Positions 38,601 through 49,982 of a DNA stretch of 64,000 nt are shown piece by piece. Source of the DNA: an uncultured Erysipelotrichaceae bacterium (GTDB taxonomy: Bacteria; Bacillota_I; Bacilli_A; RF39; UBA660); the NCBI GenBank assembly GCA_902800945.1, contig CADCFX010000001.1, positions 1 through 64,000 on the forward strand. Direction: 5' to 3'. Made by a program: the position numbers and the translations under genes. Numbering within the stretch: position 1 is the stretch's first letter; each line of letters opens with the position of its first letter. The notes below the pieces were generated by a model. It had not been told where the DNA came from. It did not search any database and was given only the letters and a program-made list of their open reading frames with translations.

Positions 38601-41600
38601 AAAATCTACACCAACATTATCTTCATCTCCAGCTTGTGCATTCTATGCTGCAGCTATCTAATGTTGTTGATCTTCTGCATTAGTATTATACCATCCAGCT
38701 TTTTGTTCTGCATTTAGACTAGAATCTGAATTAATTAATTCTTTCATTAATCCAAGATAAGTTTGAGCATCAATAGTTCCATCTTTTAATAATTGATTTA
38801 ACTATCTAATAGAATCATGTATAGTACCTTCTCCAGTATTAAATAATTCAATAATAACTTCTTTATAATATTCTACATTAGAAATGCCCTATTCATCTAA
38901 AAAACTATTAATTTCTGCAAATTTTTCTGCTAAAGTCATTCCATCCGCATTCGCGATTAAATCTATTATCGCATCATTAAATGCTTTAATATTTTCTGTT
39001 GGAATTTCTCCAGTATTAGGATCAGAAAAAGCTTCTTTAATAGCATCTTTTGCTAATTGCATATCTTGACGAGTATGAACCGTAACCGCATCAATTTCTG
39101 CAATTCCCTAACCAATAGTTCTTAAAGTAGAAATATAATCTTCATCAGATAATTCTCCTGAAGCATTTTTTTCTTGAGCTTTACTTTTTGCATCTTCATA
39201 AAGACTTCTGCGTTCATCATCATAATGATTATCTTTATCTCCGGCTTCTCTAAGCAAATCATTTAAAGCTTCTTGTTCTTTTTTCTACTCTTCTAAAGAT
39301 TCAACTATTGCTTTTCTTGTATATAAAGCTTTCAAATATTCATTATTTTCATCTGCCCCAGAAGCAATTAATTGGTCAATTAAGTTCTAAATTTGTTTAG
39401 TACTTGTTAAAGTTGATGCAATATAATTATAGAAATTTTCTACATCATAATCACCGTTTAAAATAGAATCTAAAAAATTATCTAAATTTAAACCAATATA
39501 CTATAACTCACTTAAATCTAAACCACTTAAATCTGATAATTCATCTACTGTTTTTCCAAGCATTGGAGCAATTGCTTCCAATTGTTCAGGACTTAATCCA
39601 TTAATTATATTCTATAAAGAAGATGCTAATTCTTGTGTTTTTGTTTCAACTTCATCAGTATTAATATTAGAAAAACTATTTACATATGAGGCTAAATCTG
39701 TTGAATTACCTATATTCTCAGCTATAATAGGAGCAATACTTTGCTAAATTGCTTGATATTGTTTAAAAGTATCAACAATTTTTTCTGTAGATATATCCAT
39801 ATCTTTTATAGCTGCAGTTGCCATATAGGTTCCATCTGCAGTTTCAATAAATCCATCTTTTATTTCTGGAAGAATCTTTGTTAAAGTTTCAAATCCTGTA
39901 GAAGATAATGTATCTCCTACTTGTAATCCTTTTCCAGAAACCATTTTTGAAATTTCTGTTAAATCATTTGAAAATCCTTCTAAAGATGGAACTGAAAAAG
40001 CAGATCCATTAACCATTCCTAAGAATTCAGACCAAGTATCTCCAGTAATCTTAATTTCTCCATCAAGACTAAGCATAGTTTCATAAAAATCATGCACTCC
40101 TTCTGGAGTAGAAAAATCGAATTCTTTTCCAGCTAATTCGTTGGCATCAGCTAAAGCTTGATTCATAGAATCCATTAATGCATTATAGTCTTCTTCAGAT
40201 TCTGCTTGAATTAATGCAATATCTTCCATTGCATCTTTAGCATCTTTTTTCTCCTATTCAGAAGAATTACGACTTAGATCTAACTTTTGTTTACGATATG
40301 CCTAAAAACTAATTAAATCATTATTATAAGCTTGTTTAAGTTCTTCTTCTGTTTTATATAAAGAAGCTAACATTTCATCAAAAGCAGAAGTATCAAACAT
40401 TCCATTCTACCCTGCTTGATACCATTCTTGCATTTTAGTTCTTAATAATTCTAATTCTTCGTCATTACTTAAAACTTCAATTAAACGTTCTTTTCCTATA
40501 CCTAACTATTCTGCAATTTGATTATATGGATTTGTATCTCCTTCTGTTCCAAAAGAATCTAAATCAAATTTATCTGCGAACCCTTCTTCTTCAAAATCTA
40601 CCTATGCTTTTTTAGCTTCTTGATATAAAGATTGAGCTTCTTTTAATTCAGAAATAGTTGCTGTTAAACTTGATAATGTTGTTGTTGAAAGATCTGTAAT
40701 CAATTTAAAACTATCTGGACCTGTTTGTAAGAAAAATTTAGAAAGATCTCCAAAGACACTTTGAAGGGCCTCAAAATCTTCAAGTTTTATACTATCTCCT
40801 ACAGATAAGTTATGTAAAATATCAACAACTTGTGAAAAATTTTCTTTTGCTGCGCTAAAATCATTAATAGCATATGTAGCAGAATTTATTTTGTCAATGA
40901 ATCCTTGCCAATAGCCATTAGTTAAATCTAATTGTATTCCTTGTTCAGCCAAATTAGATTGAATTGTTGTTAAAGCTGATTCTGTATCTTGCCATGCGCT
41001 AGGATCCAGTTTCAAAAACTCATCCATAATAGCTTGAGTCTATTTGCTATCTCTCCCGGCTATAGCTGTATTTAATCCTTGAATAAATTCATTTCCTGCT
41101 TCTGCTCCAAGTGGACCCATATTTAAAGAATTTAAAACATTTTCAAGGGCTTCTCCAGAACCTACTGTTAAATTATCTAATACTTTTCCTTGGACTCCAG
41201 CTTGAGATAATCTATCAACTAAATTATTATCTCCTGAAACTAATTTGATTGCATCGTCCCAACCACTAATTAATTTTCCAGTTAAATCTTTAAAACTATC
41301 TGCTCCAATTTGTTGGGCTTTTGTATCTAATTCTGAAATATCTGCAGTTTCTATGCCTTCTACAGTCATTCCAAAAAGACGTGCAACAAAATCATTAACA
41401 TTTTCTTGAGTAATAGCATTTTCTGAATTACTTAAATCAGTTAATTTTACATTTCTAAAATTCCCAGAAGATAAATATTCTCCTGCTATTTGATTTTTTT
41501 CGTCTTTAGATCCTAATAATTCTGTAATTCTTTTGGAATTATTAATTAAAGCTTCAGTAAAAATATCAACAGCGTTTGAACTTGATAAATAAGCTGCTGC

Positions 41601-44600
41601 AGCTTCAGCAGTAACTTTTTCAAAACCTTCAATGGTATTACCTTCATGGTCTTTAAATTCCATGGTACCAGTATCATCTACTTGACTTTTATCCCAATCT
41701 ACATTTTTTATACCTTTAGATTCAGCATATTCTTTAAACAAATCTTCATAAGAACTAGTACCTTCTTCAATTTCAGCTAATTTATCTGAAATCTAAGAAT
41801 TTATAATTGCCTAAAAAACTTCTCCTCCAGTAGCTAAAAGAGCTTCATAGTTAGAAGAATTCATTAAAGTTGCATTATTTGCAATAATTTCTGAAGCAAT
41901 GGCTTGATTTTCTGCCGCCGTTTGAGTTCTATTACTTTCTTCTAATGAAAATATTTGCTATAAAGTTTCAACGATAGAAGTTCCTGTAGCTTCATTATTA
42001 TTTAATATAGCTTCAAACTAATCAGAATTACTTTCAACCATAGATCTAACAAAGTCTTTAGTATAATCATTGCCCTAAGTATCTTGAATTAAAAGATTTT
42101 GTTCTTCTGTTAAAATTCTATATATATCATCAATTAAAACATCTTGTTTATCTGCTCTATCACTCTACTAATAATCAATAATTGCCTGGACTATTGATAA
42201 ACCAGAATCTTTAACTGCAGCGCCTACAACATCACCAACATAACTAAGATCTTTTGTTATTGAAGTTCTTGAAGATTCTAAATCTGTATATCCGTCAGTA
42301 TTACCTTGTCTGTCACCGATCTCTGTAGTATGAGTTGCTGCATCATAACCTTTTGATGAAACCATGAAATATGGAGTATCTGCTTTTGGTCTATAATACT
42401 ATTCAGCTTCTCCATAATGAGGATCATTTTTATCAGTTTTACCTGCCCATTTATTTTTTTCATCCGTATATGCTTCATAAGATTTTTCAAATACCGAATC
42501 CCAGAAGCTTCCTACAAATAAATCACCTACAGATTCTGCAGCTTGTTTTACTGCTTTTGAATTTCCACTGAGATCTGCTTCTTCTACTTTATCAATTTCT
42601 GCCTATCTAGCTTGCTATTCGACATAATTTGCTGCTTGTTCCTGTTTAATAATATCCTATTGATAAAGACGCTCTAATTCTTCCATTGCGCCTTCTCTAA
42701 TTTTTATCATACCAGTAACAGCATCTTTATAAACAGCCTATTGACCATCAATAGTTAAAGTTAATAATTCGGGATAATTACGAATTAATTCTGCAGTAGA
42801 GCCACTGACTCCTACTAGAGCTTCTCGCCATTCTTGAGTTCCAGTTTTACATCTATCTAAAACTTCAACAATTTCATCATAAGAAGCAAAAGCATCTTTA
42901 ACTCCATCTGCTTTTTCTTTTAACTCTTCTAAACGATCTCTTTCCTCTTGACTCGCCTAAACAAGTTTATTGAATCTACCTTCTGCAGATTGATTATAGA
43001 TACGCTCTTGTGCTTCTTTCCATTTATTTAAGCCCCAAGTAACTAAAGCAATTGCTGCAGTAACTCCAGCAAAAATACCTGTTGCTGCCAAGCCTCCAAG
43101 TTTTGTAGCAGTTGCAATTCGATTTATAGCCATAATAACGGTTGGAGCCATAACTATAAGACTCTAAAAACCTGTAATAGCAGCTTCTGCAGGATTTCCC
43201 ATTTTAATTTCATTTAAAATATTGCTTAAATTATTAACTGCATTATATGCAGCTAAAGCGGTAGATGCGGCTAAAGCCATTTTCTATCCAAAATTTAAAC
43301 TTGCTGTTCCTGCTTTATTAGCTTGCTAAATCAATCCCGCAGTAGCTCCTTTAGTTCGATCAATTTTCTAACCAGCTTCTTCTACCTAAGCACCGGTTTT
43401 TTGAGCACTATTACCTAAATCTCTAGTTGTTGCAACAGCACCTTCATTTTCTGAAGCTAAATTTAAAGCTGCATTCCCAACTCGCCGTATAGTGGTTTCA
43501 GTAGTTTCTAAAGCCGCTGAAGCCTGTTGCATAGTTGCTGGATCTATAACTATATAGCCTTCACTATTAGGCTTCATTTCCTAAATCTTTTCTAAAATAG
43601 CTAAAGCTTGCTCTAAATCTGATTTTTCTTGGTCAGTCATTAAATCCCACTAACCATTATTCTATATCTCTTGAATACTAGTTTTTAATCGTTCAATCTA
43701 ATTATTAACAGATTCATAATTTAAAGTTAAAGGATTTTCAGCATTACCACCTTCAGAAAAAGCTCTATTTAAATCTATTACATTCTATTTTGTTTTACCA
43801 ATTGCTTCATTTAATTCAGTATAAGCATTGATCTAATCTTTATTCCAAGAGCCAGAATTAGTAGAAGTTGCAATAAGATCTTTTCGTTTTTCTTCTGTCT
43901 ATGCTTTTAACTAATCTGCTACTTTACCTGCCGCAATAGCTTCGTCGCCCATTTTAGAAACGCTATCTGACAATAATTGAATATAATTTAACTATTCATC
44001 ACTCATATGTTTCTGATTCTTTAAAATCTATTCTTGAGCCTGACCCATATGAGAATATACTTCGCCCATAGCTTTTCCTTGTTGTGTAGCTGAATCTTGA
44101 CCTAAAGTAGACATCACCTATGCATTTTTTTCTTTTAACTGCATTGCTTCATCAGCATTTTTACCAGATTTAAAACGTATACTTTCTACTAAACCATTAA
44201 TACCTTTAGCAATATCTTTAGCAAAAATCTAAGTAGCTAAAGCTCCTAAAGAAGAAATAACAGTTTTTAAACCTCCTATGCGATCTATAAAACGATCAAT
44301 ACCATCTAAAACAGAAGACAATCCATTTAAAAATCCAATAAAAAATTTATCATCTAATAAATCTTGATAAATTGATTGCAAAGAAGCCTTTACTCTTTTA
44401 GATGCTGCTTCCCATGATTCGGCATAAATATCTTGCTGACTTTGTAATGTACCTCCAGATTGTTCTGCTATTCCAACATTAGCTTTGACCTTATCCCAAT
44501 TATCCATCAAAGCAATCATTTGAGAATATTGTCTTTGACCAGCAACAGTTTGAGCTAATGCTGCCTTTTGAGCACTACTAATATCTTGCCATTTATCTCC

Positions 44601-45734
44601 TAAATCATTTAAAATATCATCAGCATCTCTTAAATTACCATTTATATCTAATACTTGAACACCAACAGCAGCAAGTGCTTGAGTATATTTAGTAAGACCT
44701 ACGCCATCTTCTAAAGTCTCACCTAATTTTAAACTTTGTAAACGAGCAAATAATGCTTTAAAGGCATTACCAACTGTATCTGCACTTTGTCGAGTCTCTG
44801 CTACAACTGTTGCAATAGATGCTGAAGCATATTCATAACTCAAACCTACAGTATCTGCAATTGCAGCAAATTTACTTAAACCTTGAGCAATTTCAGATGA
44901 ACTTGACGCGGTTTTTGCACCCAAAGCAGTAATTACATCTGCATAATATTCAAGTTTTTTACTACCATCATCAAAGTTATTCCAAATCGCTGTCAATTGA
45001 TTAGAAACTTCTTCTGCAGATTGTCTTGATACATTTGCTAATTTTAAAGTAGTCTAAGTTCTTTCAGCAACTTGTTTATCATTTAAACCCTGTTGATAGT
45101 AAATTAATGATGCATTAGTATAATCCAGTGTACTGGTACTTAATGCTTTTGCGGCTTTATTAGCATTTTCTGCAAAAGCTGCCATTTGATCTACATTTTG
45201 TCCAGTAACAATACGTATATTATTTAAAGATTGATTTAAATCTTGAGCATATCCAATAGCTGATTGAATGGATCCCATAAAACCATGTAAAATACTAGAT
45301 GATATTTGCCATCTTGCAGTATTCATTAAAGTGGTTTTGAATTCTTGTAATAATCCATTACTTCTTCTAATTGGCATTTCAGCATTCATTATTGCTTTTG
45401 ATAATGATCCAAACGCTGCTTCTCCAGCAGAACCTAAACTATAGAGCTATTCTTGATATTTCTCTAAAGACATTCCGCTGTTAGCCATCTCTCTACTCAA
45501 TTTAGATAAATCTAATTTTCCTGTATCCACATTAATTGCAGCCTATAAATTTCTTTGTAATTCTACAGCTGCTTGGGATGCATTTTTTATATCTTTAGTC
45601 AACATATTTGTCCCAGAATTACTATTAAATCCTGATGTTAATTGACGTAATTGATTTTGTAGAGCAGATAATTGCTATGAAGCCTATGAAGTATCTGCTG
45701 TAAAAGCCAAATTCACATTCAGTTGTTTTGCCAT
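32616..45734 (-). CDS. Tail tape measure protein with Hint domain, 4372 aa
   Basis: One frame runs from ATG 45732-45734 to TAA 32616-32618; I read most of it codon by codon and found about 75 TAGs but no TAA or TGA. The N-terminus MAKQLNVNLAF leads to a TP901-type tape measure core (TTSTLDYTNAS-like block, SSSEIAQGLSKFAAIADTVG, SADTVGNAFKALFARLQ, QTVAGQRQYSQMIAL). A hydrophobic helix lies near residues 875-900. Long coiled coils follow, with an embedded Hint domain at 2841-2977, a second RG-rich stretch (RRTGDRRTGDRRPSGRRG) near the C-terminus, and a terminal KSGGYTGQW...LHQKELVLN motif common in Firmicutes tape measures. The protein would set tail length and guide DNA ejection. The ribosome binding site (AAAGGAGAG) is about 14 bases from the ATG, which is long. 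Confidence 0.92.
36804..37214 (-). other. Embedded Hint (intein-like/BIL) domain, 137 aa
   Basis: Within the tape measure, residues 2841-2977 begin with CFIAGTLISTSSGFERIENI and GDIVLSY (Hint block A), contain VTGIHRFYITRG (block B), VYNFEVSGNHNYYVG (block F), and end ILAHN (block G). The residue after HN is Lys, not Cys, Ser or Thr. There is no homing endonuclease insert. Both sides are Gly/Arg-rich (GGGGRGRGGG before, KGRGGGGR after). This fits a bacterial intein-like (BIL) or pretoxin-type Hint domain, able in related proteins to cleave itself. Splicing is less likely without a +1 nucleophile. One in-frame TAG (36951-36953) lies inside the domain. Confidence 0.85.
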
Positions 45735-45786
45735 AACTTTTTATTTGCTCTCCTTTCTCTCCAATTTATTTTTTTTATTTGCGCAA

Positions 45787-45826
45787 ATAAAAAAAGAGGT
45801 GGGCAGAGTTAAATTCTCTACCCACC
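45787..45826 (-). terminator. Rho-independent terminator before tape measure
   Basis: An 11-bp stem (GGTGGGTAGAG / CTCTGCCCACC on the minus strand, one G-U pair) is followed by TCTTTTTTTATTT. It lies after the chaperone gene and before the tape measure, so it would reduce tape measure expression relative to the chaperone. Confidence 0.85.
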
Positions 45827-45863
45827 TTAACTCCTACTCTATTTTAAAAATAGAATAAGTATA

Positions 45864-46385
45864 TTAACCTAATTTATCCAACACTTCTTTTAAAGTTCCA
45901 AGAACCTCTGGTGCAGCCATATCGTTCTTAACTTTTTCGGCATCATATTCTAATCCCGCATAATCTTTGCTAGTAGCTTCAAGAATACCCATAAAAGAAT
46001 TTTGATATTCATGAAGATTATAAGCAGTTTCTTCAATACTTTCTAAAATAAAACTATATTCTTCTTCTGGAATTAATTCTGCAATTTTTCCAATAATTCC
46101 ATTAGAATCTAATAAATCATATAGTTTAGCAGGATCTTCTTTTTGCTTTTCTGTAAAATTAATATTTGTATATGCATAAACAATTTCAAGTGCGCCAAAT
46201 ATTTCTAATTTCATAGGATTAACAAAATTATTATCCCAAGCCGCATTAACAGCATTTGTTATAAGTGTTAATTTATCATTAATTGGTAAATACTATTTTA
46301 CCTAAATAGTTTGTTCATTATATACAAACTCTTTTACTTCTTCTCTTTTAGTTAATTTTAATTTTGTAAATGGAATTTTTGCCAT
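45864..46385 (-). CDS. Putative tail assembly chaperone, 173 aa
   Basis: ATG 46383-46385 behind AAAAAGGAGAATTAAA; two TAGs (46294, 46303 region, residues 28 and 31) in the N-terminal part; TAA stop. The protein (MAKIPFTKLKLTKREEVKEF) is acidic and largely helical. It sits directly before the tape measure gene with its own promoter and terminator, the usual place of tail assembly chaperones in siphophages. I saw no obvious slippery site or second overlapping frame, so the common programmed -1 frameshift product seems absent. The call rests on position and size. Confidence 0.7.
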
Positions 46386-46405
46386 GTTTAATTCTCCTTT
46401 TTCTC

Positions 46406-46424
46406 ATTGTCTTTATAAGACAAT
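46406..46424. repeat. 8-bp inverted repeat overlapping a promoter
   Basis: ATTGTCTT-TAT-AAGACAAT is a perfect inverted repeat. It touches the -10 box of the promoter in front of the chaperone gene and covers the likely transcription start, so it could be an operator or a 5' RNA hairpin. Confidence 0.6.
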
Positions 46425-46451
46425 TATACATTTTTTTTTATGTAAAATCAA
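46423..46451 (-). promoter_or_regulatory. Sigma-A-like promoter before chaperone gene
   Basis: TTGATT (-35), exactly 17 bp, TATAAT (-10) on the minus strand, just after the stop of the 368-aa gene. It would drive the chaperone and, past the terminator, part of the tape measure transcription. Confidence 0.82.
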
Positions 46452-46452
46452 C

Positions 46453-47559
46453 TTAATCGGCTTTAGACATATCGATGGTTTCCCAACCGACACCCTTACC
46501 AGGTTTACCAACTTTCTCATAATGGAAAGCCAAAAAATAATTCATTTGTCTAAAATTTGAAATTAAATCACAAGTCCATGTTAAAACAGTATTTGTTATA
46601 TAAAATACATTGTCACCAAGAGCTTCTCTAACTCTTCCTTCTAAAAAATGAATTCCTTGAATCCATCCTCTCATCTTATCATAACCGGCATCTAAACTAT
46701 TGAAATCTTCTAATAGTCCAGATCTATTACCTATATGATAAGAAGCTCTTCTATTTTTTTCTAGCACTTCCCAAGGAACTTTCCATAATTTAACCTGAGC
46801 ACCATAACCAGTTTTTAAAGTAGCATTATTTAAATCCATAGAAGATTCAAAAACTCCTTCGGCATCTTCCATATCACTTAAAAAATCAAAAAATTGGTCA
46901 ATTGCTGTATCAACACCAGATGCGCCTTTTACAGAACCAGTATTAATTGTTCTTGTATGTCCCGCAATATTTGAACTTAATTTCTATGCAGCATTATTAA
47001 ATAAAGCCTCTTCAAAATATCCTGCTAAGATTGCCGGATTATTATATCCTTTAGTATTAGTAGGATCTTGAAAACGTTTAAACATTAATGTTCTAGCATA
47101 TCCATAAGCCCAAGCAATTATATCTCCTGTTGTATGAGCGCCTTCTCCAGCTAATCCCATACTTTTTAATAATTCTGTTACAATTTCATTTAAATCTAAT
47201 TTTAAATTTATATAATCAGTAAGTTCTTTTCTTGCTTTTGCAGATAAATCATGATATTTTTTATCTAATTCACTTTGTATTGTTGGAAAATTATCTGCAC
47301 CAGTATCTAATTTAGCAACAATTGCGTCTGCTAGATTATTAATAAATTCATTAGCCTATGGCCATGCGCCTCTAGTATAAGAAGGAATAGAATCAACAAA
47401 CTTATCAATTAAAGCAGCGCCCTATCCTTCTAATTCTGGTTTAATTGCAGATTCAAAATCATGATAAAATCTTTGTTTCATATTTGCATAATGAGATATT
47501 GCATCTCCATATGTTACATCTGCCAATTGAGCAAGAACTGATTCATAACTCATTGCCAT
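46453..47559 (-). CDS. Putative virion protein after tail tube gene, 368 aa
   Basis: ATG at 47557-47559 with AAAG GAGTATTCTT upstream (a second ATG two codons later is less well placed); TAA stop. TAGs at residues near 46, 68 and 192 are read through. The protein is mixed alpha/beta, with a helical N-terminus (SYESVLAQLADVTYGDAISH) and an aromatic C-terminus (TWTCDLISNFRQMNYF). No known motif is visible. It lies between the major tail protein and the chaperone and is preceded by a terminator. A minor tail component is likely; it remains unassigned. Confidence 0.78.
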
Positions 47560-47575
47560 AAGAATACTCCTTTAA

Positions 47576-47614
47576 CGCAAAAAATAGGGAGAAAGGTTTC
47601 CCTCTCTCCCTATT
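47576..47614 (-). terminator. Rho-independent terminator after major tail gene
   Basis: AATAGGGAGA / TCTCCCTATT stem followed by TTTTTTG on the minus strand, 20 bases after the TGA of the major tail protein gene. Confidence 0.82.
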
Positions 47615-47632
47615 AAAATTTTTTCAATTAAA

Positions 47633-48622
47633 TCAAAGTGGTAATAATTCATGTTCTACTTCATGAGCAGTACTATGACGAATAACATCTTCTCTTCCGC
47701 CATCATTGATAATCTGAATAGCAGCAAGAACTTTCTTACTATGATCAAATCTTGTATAATCTGGGAATGCATCCATAGTAAATGTAAATGTACTTGGATC
47801 TCCAGAAGAAGCCATAGTAAATGTGAAGTTAGACTGAATCTTGCAGTTAGGAATTATAAATTCAGCAGGCATATCTACACCATTCTGATCTCTGAAAAGA
47901 GTAGAAGCTTCAAGATAATAGTTACCACCGAATTTATCTGCTGTGATTTCAATCTGTTGAGCATTACTTTCACGAGCTACATAATAATCAACAAGAACAC
48001 TGTCAAATGCTGTTGCACTTAGAAGATCTTTAATAGTATATTGATCATTATTAGAACCATCGTCTACTAATTGATATGTAGCATGTTCAGCAACTCTCAA
48101 AGTATAAACACCATTTGCATCAGCTACAAGCTCTTCATGAACAGGAATATAAGGCTCAGAAACGATTTCTCCGTTTTTCTTGAACATTACATAAGCAAAG
48201 TTTTCATTACCATTTTGAGGTAAATAAGGTTTATTAGATAATTTGATCTGAATTTCTTTATTATCAGGATCAATATCAACACCGTAACTAGCATCAACTG
48301 TTTCTGTAACATGCTGATAAACTGGTTTATCAACAGAAGCGTCAATTAATCCAGCACCAGAAAGAATCATGAAACCTTCTGGAGAGATAAGAGCATCTTC
48401 CATTGTGAAGGTAACTGTACGCTCACCTTCCCATGCTACTAAACGTGAATTACCACGGCCACCTTGTGCATATACTGTTGTAGCTGCACCTTCCATACTA
48501 GAAGTCTTTAATGTATCGAAATAAAGAACTGGTTCATTTGCATAGAAGATTTTACTACCAATCTTTTGTGCAGTCTTAGCCTTAAGAACTACATCGCAAA
48601 TTTCACGAACACCAAATTTCAT
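47633..48622 (-). CDS. Major tail (tube) protein, 329 aa
   Basis: ATG 48620-48622 behind AAGGAGGAATATACACT; ends in TGA; no in-frame TAG. The N-terminal half (MKFGVREICDVVLKAKTAQK, LYFDTLKTSSMEGAATTVYA, GGRGNSRLVAWEGERTVTFT) is the pattern of siphophage and myophage tail tube subunits: a short helix, then a beta-barrel strand with the GRGNxxLxxWEGxRxxTFxxxDALIS signature. The C-terminal half contains an extra strand-rich domain (TFTMASSGDPSTFTFTMDAF). Its own terminator follows. It forms the tail tube; one of the most abundant virion proteins, consistent with its use of CAA/CAG rather than TAG for Gln. Confidence 0.88.
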   Translation of the reverse strand: MKFGVREICDVVLKAKTAQKIGSKIFYANEPVLYFDTLKTSSMEGAATTVYAQGGRGNSRLVAWEGERTVTFTMEDALISPEGFMILSGAGLIDASVDKPVYQHVTETVDASYGVDIDPDNKEIQIKLSNKPYLPQNGNENFAYVMFKKNGEIVSEPYIPVHEELVADANGVYTLRVAEHATYQLVDDGSNNDQYTIKDLLSATAFDSVLVDYYVARESNAQQIEITADKFGGNYYLEASTLFRDQNGVDMPAEFIIPNCKIQSNFTFTMASSGDPSTFTFTMDAFPDYTRFDHSKKVLAAIQIINDGGREDVIRHSTAHEVEHELLPL

Positions 48623-48646
48623 AGTGTATATTCCTCCTTGTTATAA

Positions 48647-49372
48647 TTAATGAATATCTTTCATCCAATCATCGGGATGGGTATCAGGTTTTCCGCCAGC
48701 AAGGCGAGTTCGGACATCCAAGTCCCAATTAACATGTAACATATATCTTTCTATAACATCATATAACTAATACATAGTTAGTTGTTTTAACTATGAAATA
48801 GGAATTTGTAATGCTACTGTTAGTATAGAAAGATATCTGCCAAACGTACTAGAGATCGAACCGCCTTTTTGAGCAGCAACTCTCTAACGTCCTCTCATAA
48901 GTTTTTCAGCAATTTCTCTTGCCCTTTCATCAGCAGGATTAAATGCCTATTGATCCATTGGGCCAAAAGTGGCACAAGTAACTAATTTTAATGCATCCTA
49001 TAATTTATCAAAATTAGTTTCATCAATCATATGAGTTTGATTATTATCATCAGTAAGAATTAGAGATCTTGGAGTAAAAGCGGCTTTTCCCAATCTCATC
49101 AACTACAACACAGATTTTACATTTTCTCGTTTATCTTGAGTTGACTTATCATTCATTACTGTCATAAATACTTGAAAATTATTTATTTCATCTAAAGCAG
49201 TTTTGTCCTCTACGACAATCATGCTTTTGTTTACACATAAGGTTTGAACTCCTAAAAAGAAATCATTTTCTCCTAAGTAACTAATTTCTTCAATAGTAGG
49301 CTAATGCATTATTAACTAACATTCAGGAATTGGAATATCAATTCCAGTCATCATCGCTAATCGGATATCCAT
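48647..49372 (-). CDS. Tail/neck-associated protein, 241 aa
   Basis: Found only with TAG as sense: ATG 49370-49372, directly after the TAATATG junction with the upstream gene, so translation is coupled (no clear own ribosome binding site). TAA at 48647-48649. Several TAGs occur along the frame. The protein starts MDIRLAMMTGIDIPIP and ends in a helical domain finishing LAGGKPDTHPDDWMKDI, a tail-end pattern seen in proteins encoded next to tail tube genes of Firmicutes phages. The middle (VCNKSMIVVEDKTALDEINN-like) is mixed alpha/beta. A tail assembly or chaperone role is possible, but not shown. Confidence 0.72.
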
Positions 49373-49373
49373 A

Positions 49374-49961
49374 TTAAGTTAAATGAACCTAATTTTTAAA
49401 TTCTTCAGCAAATTTAGCCTAACGATCAGGAGTAACCATAGGTTTTTTATCTTCTTCACCATGAATAGCAGAATACATTAAACATAAACCAGAAAATTCA
49501 TCAGTTAAAACAATTTGATTTGCTCCTAAGAAATCTAATTTACCAATTCCAGTTAAATGTTTTTTATTAAAAGTTGAATCTATTTCTGCTGCGATTCTGT
49601 ATGGTCTTAACATAAAATCATCTAACTGCCATTGATCAAAATGACAGATAATATCGAATTCAATAATATTATCTCGAAATTCTGGATTTCTTGCATTTGT
49701 AGTAAAATTATCAAAACTAATAATAATATAATTTAATACAGATCCATCAACATATAATTTAGGAACTAATTTTATATTTTTGCCAAAAAGTTCCAATGAT
49801 TGATCTGTTGTTAAATTAGGTTTATTTAAAGCATCTCTTGAAGTATAATAAAGTAATCTTTTTAGACGCTGATTCTGCATAATTTGATCAGTAATTATTC
49901 CTAAATCTTTTTCAATAGATAAAAAACTAGATTTAGGAGGGAAATAACCTTCAATTTTCAT
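49374..49961 (-). CDS. Putative tail terminator/completion protein, 195 aa
   Basis: ATG 49959-49961 behind AAAGGAGAGTAAAAG; TAGs at 49419 and 49389 near the C-terminus; TAA one base before the next ATG. The fold appears alpha/beta, starting MKIEGYFPPKSSFLSIEKDL with RLKRLLYYTSRDAL and a strand-rich end (IIISFDNFTTNARNPEFRDN, FDIICHFDQWQ, RIAAEIDSTFNKKHLTGIGK). Size, position between head-closure and tail-tube genes, and the strand-helix order fit a tail completion or terminator protein. This is inference from synteny. Confidence 0.7.
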
Positions 49962-49982
49962 CTTTTACTCTCCTTTATCTCT

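Noticed and set aside
18972-45734. Many short adjacent ORFs, looking like decayed prophage or sequencing frameshifts
   Set aside because: All pieces of each gene lie in the same frame and are separated only by TAG. Random decay would also give TAA, TGA and frameshifts; none were found in the genes read codon by codon.
45864-46385. Programmed -1 frameshift in the tail assembly chaperone
   Set aside because: The gene ends at TAA, followed by a terminator; no overlapping second frame or evident slippery heptamer was seen before the tape measure.
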